A DNA stretch of 64,000 nucleotides from Fagopyrum homotropicum (GCA_033239125.1 BSWB01000001.1:2120501-2184500); one strand, 5' to 3'. Shown: positions 35,801 to 44,088, counted from the first letter of the stretch. Notes: generated by a model from the sequence alone, not told the origin. A program made the numbers and translations.

Positions 35801-36264
35801 TTAGAAGATAGAGTGACGTTAAAATCTCCCAACAGGGCCCAGGGACAGCCAGTGTTGATCAACCCAAGGGTGGAGATAGAGTTCCAAAGTCCGACGCGAT
35901 TCTCCAAAGCGTTGTGGGCGTAGACAAAGAAGAACTCCGCAAAGGTGGCTTGGTTAGGGTTTGGAAGGGGATTTGAAATGAGGCAGTGAATGAGTTGGTC
36001 TGTGATGATGGTAGTGGTAACGTTGATCATGGCCGGGTTCCACCAAACCCAAATGCGGCAGTTGTGAGCCGTATTAGAATTTGAGATGTGGTCCCAGGAA
36101 GGGAAGAGGGAGGAGGAGATTCTTGCTTCATTATTCGTGCGAAGACGAGTTTCAAGAATAGCAAAAAGGTTGAGATGGTGCTTCTTAGCCAGCGATTGGA
36201 CTGCTTTCAGTTTCAGAGGGTCGTTGAGACCTCTGATGTTCCAAGCACAGGAACGTACTAACAT
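32830..36264 (-). CDS. LINE ORF2: endonuclease and reverse transcriptase, 1144 aa
   Basis: Multifunctional protein for target-primed reverse transcription. Residues 1-240 form an APE-like endonuclease (CAWNIRGL at 6-13, LLGDFNV at 144-150, SDHSPALL at 232-239). The reverse transcriptase spans about 460-760, with VDISKAFDTVRHDFL, RGLRQGCPLSPPLF and the catalytic FADD at 697-700 (family usually has YADD or FADD). A zf-RVT domain with C-x2-C near residue 1030 (ATCKLCNSG) and WNLCSYS follows, then a tail with WVARNKLLY and HNWKDRS. No RNase H domain is present after zf-RVT, unlike the relic at 21226. The frame is uninterrupted over 3.4 kb. The loop before motif A reads A-P-R-P-D-G-F where A-P-G-P-D-G-F is usual; this single change may weaken activity. 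Confidence 0.95.
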   Translation of the reverse strand: MLVRSCAWNIRGLNDPLKLKAVQSLAKKHHLNLFAILETRLRTNNEARISSSLFPSWDHISNSNTAHNCRIWVWWNPAMINVTTTIITDQLIHCLISNPLPNPNQATFAEFFFVYAHNALENRVGLWNSISTLGLINTGCPWALLGDFNVTLSSNEKLSNSQHNFTHLSNEIETCFKQNDLSDLPFSGCKFTWTNKQEDNRIWSKLDRIISNQNWITNFPESHAHFDVANVSDHSPALLFTEHNAPRRSYPFRFNNPWAKHEMFMETVRRSCSVDVHGNSMFRLTKKLKMLKPLLKKFPSIKLEELHSNIAESHKELENVQINLQADPLNADLLAKEKRFSLSLKDLHSNLHSTMAQLSKEKWIKHGDQCSSYFFKSVKMRRSANLITAIMGPNGTMVYEADAIGDALVEHFSNALNPQSPTSSHPTPSLGLPSLIQSEIDSLIAPVSSDEVKQALFSISDNKAPRPDGFNSHFFKVAWSIVHHDFTLSIQDFFVNKRLLKQVNHASISLIAKYDNPTKPSDFRPISCCNTTYKTISKIIARRLNLILPRIISPNQSAFVSKRSIKHNVLLCQEILHKYGRQHISPRVAMKVDISKAFDTVRHDFLIHCLRSMNFPEAFISLIRECIGTASFSVNVNGELKGHFNSSRGLRQGCPLSPPLFAIAMEFLTRLITQSTTNPDFNFHPKCSSPAVSHLAFADDLLLLCCGDSKSIKILMDALDEFGAHSGLAINPNKSHIFTGGLNQAEIDQVVLITGMNLGSLPFLYLGVPIGCKRLLIRDFLPLIHKITRRIHTWSAKTLSYAGQAQLVKTILYSTSNYWCSVFSLSAKVINTINSLMRSYLWSGNATSRRALVAWESVCTPKRVGGLSFPDLGTKNKVTLSRLIYDLDHDQPSLWKSWVDKHLFKRDESIWNCSPRASNSQFWKTLLDLRDELSNQHPGSPINALFASPDGSFARRKIYDHLRPSLLVTHPIPFKAIWLPSNPPKTTYIAWLAALNRLPTLTKIRDWNLTNDATCKLCNSGLEDGKHLWNLCSYSVLVLDLVSSWLKLPHPAPFRDDVWTWMASWSRMKPRPLDSAKIASIVAYIYFIWVARNKLLYCQSFTSPIDCARMIICCVKTHFTHNWKDRSALSRDMAGTLKIALNFD

Positions 36265-36373
36265 TAAAAAGAGGTTTTAGAGTCATTGCTTGCACTTGCA
36301 ATCAATGAGGAGGGGGGGCAGCTGTTTGAGGGAGTTGGAGGGATAGATATTTGGTTGAGGGGGACAGATTGGG

Positions 36374-37982
36374 TTAAAGAGAGTGCTTGGGGAGGAGGGT
36401 TGGGAGGGGGGAAAAAGATGTAATCTGATGAAGTATGTCCATCAGGAGGCTGTTCAGGAGGTTTTGGTAGAGTGGGGGTGAGGTCTTGGTTGGTGGAAAA
36501 AGGGCCCGAAAGCTCTTTGGAAGGGCATAGTGAGGGGTCGAGGCCATTTTGAGGTTGATGAATCTTCCTGGAAGGGTCTGGGTTAGGAAGAATAGGTGGG
36601 AGATTAAGTTGTTTGTTGGGGGGGGGGGGGGAGTCCTGGGTGGTTTAGTGTTCCAAGTCCTACCAGTGATAGCAACCGAAGCAGTCGATTTAGGAGGCAA
36701 GCAACAGTGCCCGAACACAAGGCAGGAGTCACATCGAGGGGGGAGCCAATCGTACGTGACTTTTTGGACAAAGGTGGTTCCATCCGGCCCAGATAGAGTG
36801 ATTTCCCGGAGTAGTGGCCTGGAGGCATGAATCTCGACGAGGATTCGAGCGTATCCGAGACGATCATGATTGATAGAGCAAGCATCCGTAAGGATGGGCG
36901 TGCCCAACGCAGAAAATCTTGGCCAACATTGTCTTGGACCAAAACCTGAAGTTGAGGTGATGAAGGGAGACCCAAATCGGAACAGAATTGAGGCTAGAAT
37001 AATCCAGTGGAAGATCCATGGTCCATCTCTTCAACAAGATGGTAGTGGATCCGTTAACGATCCAAGGGCTCCCGAGTAGAATGGTGTTAAGATCATCCTC
37101 GTTTGCAAAATGGAAGACAAAGATCCCGTTCTCATTCCTCAGCGTTTTAGGCTTGGAGATAGAGTTCCAGTTCGTGGCAATGAATTTGGAAAGTCTCTGA
37201 TAGGATATAGGGCAACCTAGGGGGTAACCCACGAGAGAGAGAGACCACTTCCGCATCGTTTCGTCAATATCATCATTGGTGAAAGGGATGAGCCCGTTGT
37301 CAAGCCCAGGGTAGAATGGGAGGGGGACATGCTCCTAGGCGATGCTTCTGGAGGCAATGTCACAGTAGGAAGCGGGAGGGGCGACGTGTGCAGTAGGTTT
37401 TTGAGTGTTTGCATGCATTATTGGAGCTTTGGGAGAAGTTGAAGGGACTTCATGCGGTGTGGTATTTTCAGTTAGGGGAACAGCAGCCTCGGAATCAGAG
37501 CCCATAACAAAAAGGGAATGCGAGGGGTCGATGACAGTAACTGCTTTTGGGGATTCCGAGGAGGCGGGACGTGAAGGGTCAGTGCCTGTTCCAACCGAGG
37601 GGGGATCCAAGGAGGCGGGAGACATCAGAGCAGCAGGCTTGAGGGCGTGATTCTGCCGTTCAGCCGAGCAAGACTCAGGCAAGGTGGCGGGTAATGGGCA
37701 GTTGACGGCCTTGTGGATAGGAGCAACAGTTACGATAGCAGGTGGTGGGCTCAACGGTGGAAACACCAGGTCGGAAGAGAGGATGGGTGGCGAGGCATTC
37801 TTTGGGTGGAGTCTGGCGTTAACCGATCGAATGAGATCGTCCGGTACGGGGTCAGGAGTCTTTTCATGGGGTGGACTAGTGTTTTGATTGAATGAGTGGT
37901 TTTTGTGACAGATAACAATGGTGGAGCCAGGGAGCTCCGAGAGCTTGATGTTGCGGCGACGGGGCTTACGGGAATCAGCCAT
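36374..37982 (-). pseudogene. LINE ORF1 (gag-like, DUF4283/zinc-knuckle), interrupted
   Basis: RNA-binding partner of ORF2. It starts at 37982 (MADSRKPRRR) with a long Pro/Ser-rich region. An in-frame TAG lies at 37335-37337. The same frame then continues into a DUF4283-like stretch (FVFHFANEDDL, GSPWIVNGS, LPLDYSSLNSVPIWV). Between about 36905 and 36930 the frame shifts. In the new frame come LTDACSINHDRLGYARILVEI and a knuckle-like C-D-S-C-LVFG-H-C, then a Pro-rich tail to 36374. One stop and one frameshift therefore break ORF1 while ORF2 is intact. A G-run at about 36617-36630 lies downstream of the break. Confidence 0.85.
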
Positions 37983-38419
37983 GGGAAGGCCAAGGGGTAG
38001 CGAGGAGGGGGGGAGGAAGGGTGTGCGCAGCCAAGGCTGCACAAAAAGGGGGGGGGGGGGGGAAGCAGTTCAGACTCCGGCGAGACCAGGAGAGAGTTTT
38101 CTTAGCGAGTGATTTCATAAACGCCATCACTTTATAATCGATGTGAGTTAGCTTTCACACGCCCCTTTAGGCAAAACCATCTAGTTTTGTTAATACTTGA
38201 GATATCATTATTCCCTCTCTTGGACGTATCCTTGCAAGGAGGTCGACAACCACATTATTTGACTGGTAATAAAACAAACCAAAGTTAAAGGGAAATATTG
38301 AAATTTATACTAGTTACAAAAATAATTAGAATAGAAAAATAAATTTATGGTGCAATTGGGTCCGGACGAACATCCTCAAAAGATTTACGTTGGAACTTCG
38401 AACATAGCTACAATTATAG

Positions 38420-39185
38420 TCACACTTGGAGCATGATTTTGAAGATACATGACGAAATCCTCACTGCTGGGAATGGGGTGAGCTTCATTAGTCTCATCTC
38501 CCGCCGTAATGGCTCATTCTCAACGTTGAATGCCTACAAGTTCTTCATGAGCCAAAACCTCCCTCCCTTTTTTACCATGTTCAAACATATTTGGCGCCGT
38601 ATCAATCCCTAAATGAAGTTTTATCACTTGGATTGCTAGTCATCAGAGGCTTCCAATCCTCAACAAGCTCCTCCTTTGGAACATGGTCACCGATGATACG
38701 TGTAAGTTTTGTGGGATCCATCCGGAGAGCGAGTCCCATCATTGAAACTCTTGTAGCTACACTAGCCTGGTGCTTGACATCATTTCTCGATGGACCAAAC
38801 TCCCGATCACCTATACCTACACCCTTGATCTATGAACTTGGCTCGAAACTGCTAAACCCCGTAAACACAATCTCATATATATCCAAACATATGTATCTCT
38901 TCGATCAGTGCTTACATTTACTTCACTTGAAAGGCTAAAAACAACCTTATCCACAATAATTCCTTCACCTCAGGTACTACTTGTGTCCACCATACTATCC
39001 AAGCTATCAAGAACTTTACCGCCCATCGTTAGAAAGATTGTTCCACCAATTCTCTTATGTGGGCAAATACGCTTGAAATCCTTCTAATGTAGTCCTCTTA
39101 TTTTTAGTACCTTGTTTTATATCTTGGTCAAAGTGACCCCATGTAAATTCCCCATCTCAATATACGAAATCTTTCAAAATAAATA
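38420..39185 (+). mobile_element. Relic of a second LINE, 3' part (zf-RVT)
   Basis: Broken plus-strand frames encode the zf-RVT region of a plant LINE: LPILNKLLLWNMVTDDTCKF with C-x2-C, HHW, then TSLVLDIISRW. A C-terminal AHRWKDCSTNSLMWANTLEI is equivalent to HNWKDRSALSRDMAGTLKI of the intact LINE. Several frameshifts and stops. It ends in AAATAAATAAATTT-like A-rich sequence. Orientation is opposite to the adjacent full-length LINE. Confidence 0.75.
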
Positions 39186-40298
39186 AATTTAATTAGTTAG
39201 CAATTATATAAATAATTAAATATAATTATATTTTTGCTGGCTAGCAAGTTGGATTCATTCGAAACTGACGAAAGACAACTCAAATGTGCATGAAAGCCTG
39301 CACAAAATGTGAACTTATACTACGATTACTCTACAACAATTCATTTATTTATTAGATTAGTGTTCAATTTATCTCATTTTTCAAAAAGTTATGAACTATA
39401 TCTAAATTATAGCATGTATCCTAAGTCCTAACATTTTAGATTTGTCATGAAAATTACATTTGGTTAACTTATTATATAATGATTTACTTTTTACGTTTCC
39501 ATTAATGTATTAATGTATATGTAAAAAATAATATGTCGCTTCGCCTTTATTATGTTCAAAGACTAAATTTCTAACACGACATGTCGTATTTAATAGTCAA
39601 ATTATTACGTCATTTATAATAGATACATGATAATATATATCCGTTGTTAGAGTATGTTTTTGGGCAATCTGATATAAATATTCGGATATTCAATTCAATT
39701 ATTTAAAAAATGATCCGTATTAGATCGAAGAGTATTCGGATTGTCGAAATTTTTTTTCTAAATGGGTCAAGTATCAAACCCAATATTTAACATATCCGAG
39801 TTCATAACTTCCTATATTTATCTTTTAAAATATGTTAGTTCTATTAGTTATGTAGGAAAATCTAATCCATATATCAAAACCGATCTACATAATTGTTATC
39901 AAATCGGTTGAACATATTCGACCCATTTAATTTTATAAAATATCGAACCACATCTTATCCTGTAAACTAAAACCCTACCATATCTGATCGGTTTCATATA
40001 AGCAATTAATAAATCACTTTGACTCCAAATTTACTCCAATAAGATCATTGAATTACTAGACTAAGGCAATTGGATCGGATATTTTTGTTCATCCTAAATC
40101 GCAACATGCTCCAAAAAACCAGGATAGTTTATTCGGGATAGATTCCATAACTATTACAAATATGAAATAGCTTGAACAATTAACCCTAATTTGTTCCTTT
40201 CACCAAATTCCAAATGCAACCCTAGCCATGTTATGAACACATGCTTCATATTCACACTCAAAATTCTTTTCATATCATCAAACTTCTCTTACATACCC
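39186..40298. other. Upstream region of 8-cysteine gene copy 3
   Basis: AT-rich. From about 40000 onward it is directly homologous to the promoter of copy 4 (43137-43480), sharing AATTAATAAATCA, CATCCTAAATC, CTATTACAAATATG and CAATTAACCCTAATTT. Around 39650-39970 CGGATATT and TCGGTTG motifs resemble a degraded CGGAT-rich element. No gene. Confidence 0.5.
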
Positions 40299-40306
40299 TA
40301 TAAATA
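40299..40306 (+). promoter_or_regulatory. TATA box of 8-cysteine gene copy 3
   Basis: TATAAATA 70 bp before the start codon at 40369, in a context conserved with copy 4 (CTATAAATACCCT). Confidence 0.65.
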
Positions 40307-40368
40307 CCCTCTTCCCTCTTCCAAATCTCTTCACATCAAACAATCATTCCCTCTCATAAAAACCTCAA

Positions 40369-40749
40369 ATGGCATCCAAGATCTCTTCACTTGCTCTCTT
40401 CTTAGCCCTCAACACCCTCTTCTTCACTCTCTTCGCCTCTGCATGTGAAACCGGATGCTCTAGCACCACAACTCCAACCTCATCATCCGGGTCATGCCCT
40501 ATAGACACCTTAAAACTCAAGGTGTGCGCAAATTTGTTGGGTGGATTACTGAATGTTAGACTCGGCCAGCCAGCCACCGAGCCATGTTGTAGTCTTATTC
40601 AAGGACTTGCGGATCTTGATGCCGCGGTTTGCCTTTGTACCGCGATTAAAGCTAATGTCTTGGGGATTAACCTTAATGTCCCCGTTGATCTTAGCCTTCT
40701 TCTTAACAATTGTGGTTACACTCTTCCTCGTGATTTCCAATGTGCTTAA
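40369..40749 (+). CDS. 8-cysteine (DC2.15-like) secreted protein, copy 3
   Basis: Single exon, 126 residues. Signal peptide 1-25 (LFLALNTLFFTLFASA), then CETGC and a Ser/Thr linker almost without proline. The eight-cysteine domain is complete: C43, C53, C73-C74, C88-x-C90, C115, C125. It is the closest relative of copy 4: coding region and at least 350 bp of promoter align. Copy 4 therefore arose from this gene, or the reverse, by a local duplication about 3.2 kb long. Apparently intact. Confidence 0.92.
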   Translation: MASKISSLALFLALNTLFFTLFASACETGCSSTTTPTSSSGSCPIDTLKLKVCANLLGGLLNVRLGQPATEPCCSLIQGLADLDAAVCLCTAIKANVLGINLNVPVDLSLLLNNCGYTLPRDFQCA

Positions 40750-41001
40750 GTATTCATAAGTTATTTTTGTGATTTTATTATTGGGTTTGTTTACATGTTC
40801 GTGGGGCTAGTGATATAAACTAGCTTCATTAAGTTTGTTGTGAATTATGAAATATGTATTGGTCCATCTCCGGCCTTGAGATGAATAATGGTGAACATAA
40901 TAATTGTATCACTTTGTAACAACTTTGTTATATGAAAGTTTGTGAAGTTTCTTATAATTTATTTTAGCTTTAATTTTTCGTGTTGGTCAAGGTGTTTTAT
41001 A

Positions 41002-41140
41002 TAGGGGTGAGCATAGGTTAAAAATCGAACTGAATCGTAATAAACTAAACCGAACTTAAAACTCATTTTCATGAAACCTTGGACCGAACATTGAACCTAT
41101 TAAAGTTGGTCCGGTTTCGGTTTGGACTAAAAGTGAAAAT
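41002..41140. mobile_element. Left part of a GGGGTGAGCA-type element, cut by the CACTA end
   Basis: Begins TAGGGGTGAGCATAGG and has CGGTTTCGGTTTGG-type motifs as in 22541-22832. The right terminus is missing because CACTA sequence starts at 41141. Confidence 0.4.
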
Positions 41141-41700
41141 CACTAGTACAAATACCCCCTAGACCGCAGTTATATTGTACATGAGAACCCGGTTAAGGAA
41201 GCGTGGTTAACGGGACCGAGGTCCGGGCATTCGCACAACGGTAAATGTCACCGGATTATATTTTTGAACCCCGGTGTTTTAATAACCGGGGTAATTTTAG
41301 ACCTTGGTTATTATAAAAAACCGGGGTATATTTCGGACCCCGTTTATTATAAAAAAACGGAGGTATTTTTCGGACCACGTTTTTTTATAATAACCGGAGT
41401 CCGAAAATTAGCCCGGTTTCTTTATAATAACCGGGGTATTTTTCTACCGGTTTTTAAAATTTCAAAATCTTGTCTGGTTTATACATAAAACCGTGGTAAT
41501 TTTTTAATCGTAATTTATTATTTTTAATATGAAAATAGGTAATTTTGCACCTGCTTAAATTACACAATATGTATTGTACGTAACCGAAACTATTCATCAG
41601 TAAATAAATAGTATTAAGCTAAAATTTTTGAGCAAAATTATCATGTAATTAATATTCCAATTATATAATCCGAAAGTAACATAAAAAAAAACACATTATA
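41141..41700. mobile_element. CACTA (En/Spm-like) transposon terminus with subterminal repeats
   Basis: Begins CACTAGTACAAATACCCCCT, a characteristic CACTA terminus. It is followed by a dense set of subterminal repeats in both orientations (AATAACCGGGGT, AAAAAACCGGGGTAT and variants) to about 41510. No transposase frame is present. The opposite terminus was not found before the LINE and SINE sequence at 42060, so the element is truncated or its right end is lost. The release-factor fragment at 41745-41931 lies within it. Confidence 0.65.
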
Positions 41701-41744
41701 AGGGATCGATACTTATAAACAAAGAGTGAAATTACAAGTTGAAG

Positions 41745-41931
41745 CTAGGTGGATGTCAATGAAGCAATTGCATCCATGTTACATGAGGAGAGCGTCAATG
41801 AAGACATCTAAGTCCTCTCCTTGCAAGATCTTGTTGATTGCATGATGTGTGATGCCTACTCGGTGGTCTGTGACACGACCTTGAGGAAAGTTGTATCTTC
41901 GGATGCGTTCAAATATGTCACCACTACCAAT
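41745..41931 (-). pseudogene. Fragment of an organellar peptide chain release factor 1 gene
   Basis: On the minus strand, a splice-acceptor-like TATAACAG precedes IGSGDIFERIRRYNFPQGR, VTDHRVGITHHAI and GEDLDVFIDALLM. This is the last exon of a class I (mitochondrial-type, prfA-like) release factor, where the parent reads GDRSERIR. A stop follows the last residue. After a frameshift, MDAIASLTST continues the family C-terminus. The GGQ catalytic loop is not in the fragment. Intron sequence is retained upstream, so it was copied from DNA and not from mRNA. It lies next to CACTA subterminal repeats, which suggests transposon capture. Confidence 0.85.
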
Positions 41932-42059
41932 CTGTTATAGGCAAAACTCCTTGTAAGATTCATTGTGTGCAAGAAACTAAACTAGTTCATGTATGGCTCA
42001 ACCATATACGCGTAATATGGTCAGTGATGATGAGAAACAAGATGGATGAATGAATATCA

Positions 42060-42246
42060 TTACGAGTTTCGTCTACATTTGGGTGTGGCTCAGCTCCTCA
42101 AAACCTCACAAGCATGACCTAATCCTCACATTAGAATTGCTACCATTACGAGAAACCTCATGGATAGATTTTTGGTTGTAGATAAGATCATTTCTGGCTT
42201 TCCATATGAAGTAGACAAAACTCGTAATGGTAGCAATATTCAACAA
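42060..42246 (-). mobile_element. LINE fragment ahead of the SINE
   Basis: The minus strand reads LLNIATITSFVYFIWKARND followed by a stop-broken tail, equivalent to IASIVAYIYFIWVARNKL in the intact LINE ORF2. It is separated from the similar pieces in the inverted repeat by the SINE at 42247. Confidence 0.7.
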
Positions 42247-42379
42247 ATCAAAGTGGCGCAACGGAAGCGTGGTGGGCCCATAACCCACAGGTCCCAGGAT
42301 CGAAACCCGGCTTTTATAAAAAAGAATAGCTTCCAGCACTTTTATTATTTTTTTATGAAACAATACTTATTTTGTAGTT
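42247..42379 (+). mobile_element. Initiator-tRNA-Met-derived SINE, copy 1
   Basis: The first 72 bases (42247-42318) follow plant initiator tRNA-Met throughout: the CAT anticodon in GGGCCCATAACCC and the T-loop GGATCGAAACC. There are about five changes and one acceptor-stem mismatch. An A-rich stretch and a 60 bp tail shared with copy 2 follow (TAGCTTCC, ATGAAACAATA, TTATTTTGTAGTTG). A tRNA head plus a shared non-tRNA tail in two places is a SINE arrangement. Internal A and B boxes are present. Confidence 0.7.
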
Positions 42380-42755
42380 GTGGAATATACCCCCGAATAA
42401 AATTTCCTAATTTTTCGGAGCGTGTTGTGATTTAGGATGAACAAAAGTATCCGAGCTGATAATCGAGGGATCTTACTAGAATAAATCCACAATCAAAATG
42501 ATTTATTAATTGGTGATTAGAAACCGATCAAATGGATATTTTATTCTCTTATGATATTCATTTTTTTCTCTTTTTTTAAAGTTAGTGTATTGATTCTGAG
42601 AAGAATGTACATAGGGTCATCTTAGACCAAACAAGCAACCAAAGGAGTCAAGAAGGAAAAACTAAACATTACAGGAGGTGGATGCCAAGCTGTTTGGCCC
42701 AAGCAAGAGTATTAGGAGATCTATCCTTCCAGTGATAAGAAATGTGGTTTTTTGT
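42375..42755 (+). repeat. Long inverted repeat, left arm
   Basis: About 380 bp whose reverse complement is at 42897-43277, roughly 90 percent identical by eye (for example GTACATAGGGTCATCTTAGA and CCAAGCAAGAGTATTAGGAG pair exactly). The outer half matches the promoter region of 8-cysteine copies 3 and 4. The inner half is a LINE 3' end (HWKDRS region and A tail, minus strand here). Confidence 0.9.
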
Positions 42756-42896
42756 GGATTGAATGATGTTGTACGCACAAGAAGCCTCATAGGTAGATTT
42801 TTGGTTTTAGATAACATCATTTCTGATAGCAATTCCAATGTGAGGATTAGATCATGCTTGTGAGGTTTTGAGGAGGTGAGCCACACCCAAATGTAG
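42756..42896. other. Loop of the long inverted repeat (LINE-derived)
   Basis: 141 bp spacer. On the minus strand it continues the LINE (ARND-like, NQKSTYEAS) and resembles 42090-42200. Confidence 0.7.
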
Positions 42897-43277
42897 ACAA
42901 AAAACTACATCTCTTACCACTGGAAGGATAGATCTCCTAATACTCTTGCTTGGGCCAAACAGCTTGGCATCCACCTCCTGTAATGTTTAGTTTTTCCTTC
43001 TTGACTCCTTTGGTTGCTTGTTTGGTCTAAGATGACCCTATGTACATTCTTCTCAGATTCAATACACTGACTTTTCAAAAAAAAAATTGAATAAATATCA
43101 TAAGAGAATACATTATCCATTTGATCGATTTCTAATCACCAATTAATAAATCATTTTGACTTTGGACTTAGTAAGATCACTCGATTACCAGCTCGGATAC
43201 TTTTGATCATCCTAAATCACAGCACGCTTCGAAAAATTAGGAAATTTTATTCGGGGTATGTTCCACAACTATTACAA
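42897..43277 (-). repeat. Long inverted repeat, right arm, reaching into the promoter of copy 4
   Basis: Inverted partner of 42375-42755. From 42897 to about 43087 it is the LINE 3' end in plus orientation, ending in ten A residues. From 43088 to 43277 it is the native promoter of 8-cysteine copy 4, ending 277 bp before its start codon. Confidence 0.9.
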
Positions 43278-43483
43278 ATATGGAATAGCTTGAGCAATTA
43301 ACCCTAATTTATCCCTTTCACCAGATTCAAAAACTTACACGTATATTCATATGATGATATTCTTCATATTCTACAAGAAACCATGCAAATTGAAAATTAA
43401 TGCAACCCTAGCCATGCTATGAACACATGCTTTAGATTCACACTTTGCAATTCTTTCATATCACCAAACTTCTCTTCCTTAGC

Positions 43484-43490
43484 TATAAAT
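43484..43490 (+). promoter_or_regulatory. TATA box of 8-cysteine gene copy 4
   Basis: TATAAAT 70 bp before the start codon at 43554, same context as copy 3. The basal promoter is intact even though the gene is damaged. Confidence 0.6.
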
Positions 43491-43553
43491 ACCCTTTTTA
43501 CCCCTTTCAAATCTCTTCGGAACAAACAATCATCCCTCTCATAAAGACCTCAA

Positions 43554-43988
43554 ATGGCTTCCAAGATCTCTTCGCTTACTCTCTTCTTAGTCCTTAATAT
43601 CCTTTCCTTCGCTCTCTTTGCATCTGCATGTGAAACCGGATCCCTTATCACTAAACCCAAACCGAAACCCACCACAACTCCAACCTCATCATCCGGATCA
43701 TGCTCTATAGTCACATTGAAACTCAAGGTGTGTGCAAATTTGTTGGGTGGATTAGTGAATGTTAGACTCGGAAAGCCAATCACCAAGCCACGTTGTAGCC
43801 TTATTCAAGGACTTACAGATCTTGATGCAACCGTTTGTCTTTGTACCGCGATTAAGGCCAATGTCTTGGGGATTAACCTTAATGTTCCTCTTGATCTTAG
43901 CCTTCTTCTCAACAATTGTGGCTACACTCTTTCCTGTCAACTACAAAATAAGGTATTGTTTCATCAAAAAATAATTTACCAAGGTTAA
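43554..43988 (+). pseudogene. 8-cysteine (DC2.15-like) gene copy 4, damaged
   Basis: Close duplicate of copy 3 (MASKISSLTLFLVLN; CLCTAIKANVLGINLNVPLD). A Lys/Pro insert after the signal peptide (KPKPKPTTTP) gives it a more proline-rich linker. Two faults hit the eight-cysteine domain. The third cysteine is replaced (K-P-R-C instead of E-P-C-C, Arg80). The C-terminus after NNCGYTL is replaced by 18-20 residues read from the reverse strand of a SINE, losing the normal eighth cysteine (a new C128 sits six residues after C122). The frame remains open for 144 residues, so a protein could be made, but the disulfide framework is broken. Probably non-functional or altered. Confidence 0.8.
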
Positions 43989-44088
43989 AAAAATTGGGCA
44001 GGAAGCTACTCTTTTTTATCAGAGCCAGGTTTCGATCCTGGGACCTGTGGATTATGGGCCCACCACGCTTCCGCTGCGCCACTCTGAT
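43937..44088 (-). mobile_element. Initiator-tRNA-Met-derived SINE, copy 2, inserted in copy 4
   Basis: On the minus strand 44088 to 44017 differs from plant initiator tRNA-Met, as I remember it, at only one position. That change makes one of the three anticodon-stem G-C pairs a G-T pair. An A-rich run, TAGCTTCC, a TTTTTGATGAAACAATA block and TTATTTTGTAGTTG follow, as in copy 1. It replaces the 3' end of the 8-cysteine gene. Alternatively the tRNA part could be a live tRNA gene. Confidence 0.7.

Larger units (their letters stand above)
32721..38118 (-). mobile_element. Full-length L1-like LINE with perfect 15 bp target duplications
   Basis: A 5398 bp element between perfect direct repeats AAACGCCATCACTTT (32706-32720 and 38119-38133). 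Read on the minus strand, it has a short 5' leader with a C-rich run (the plus-strand G tract at about 38047-38062), ORF1 (disrupted), ORF2 (intact, 1144 residues), a roughly 100 bp 3' UTR and a short A tail at its low-coordinate end. The perfect duplications, intact ORF2 and complete 5' end point to a recent insertion between 8-cysteine gene copies 2 and 3. Confidence 0.95.

Noticed and set aside
33363..36280. Many plus-strand frames of 60-99 residues under LINE ORF2
   Set aside because: Opposite-strand shadows of the 1144-residue ORF2, with no domain recognised.
44017..44088. Annotating an active initiator tRNA-Met gene
   Set aside because: A second copy shares the non-tRNA tail and one anticodon-stem pair is altered, so SINE origin fits better. 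Not excluded.
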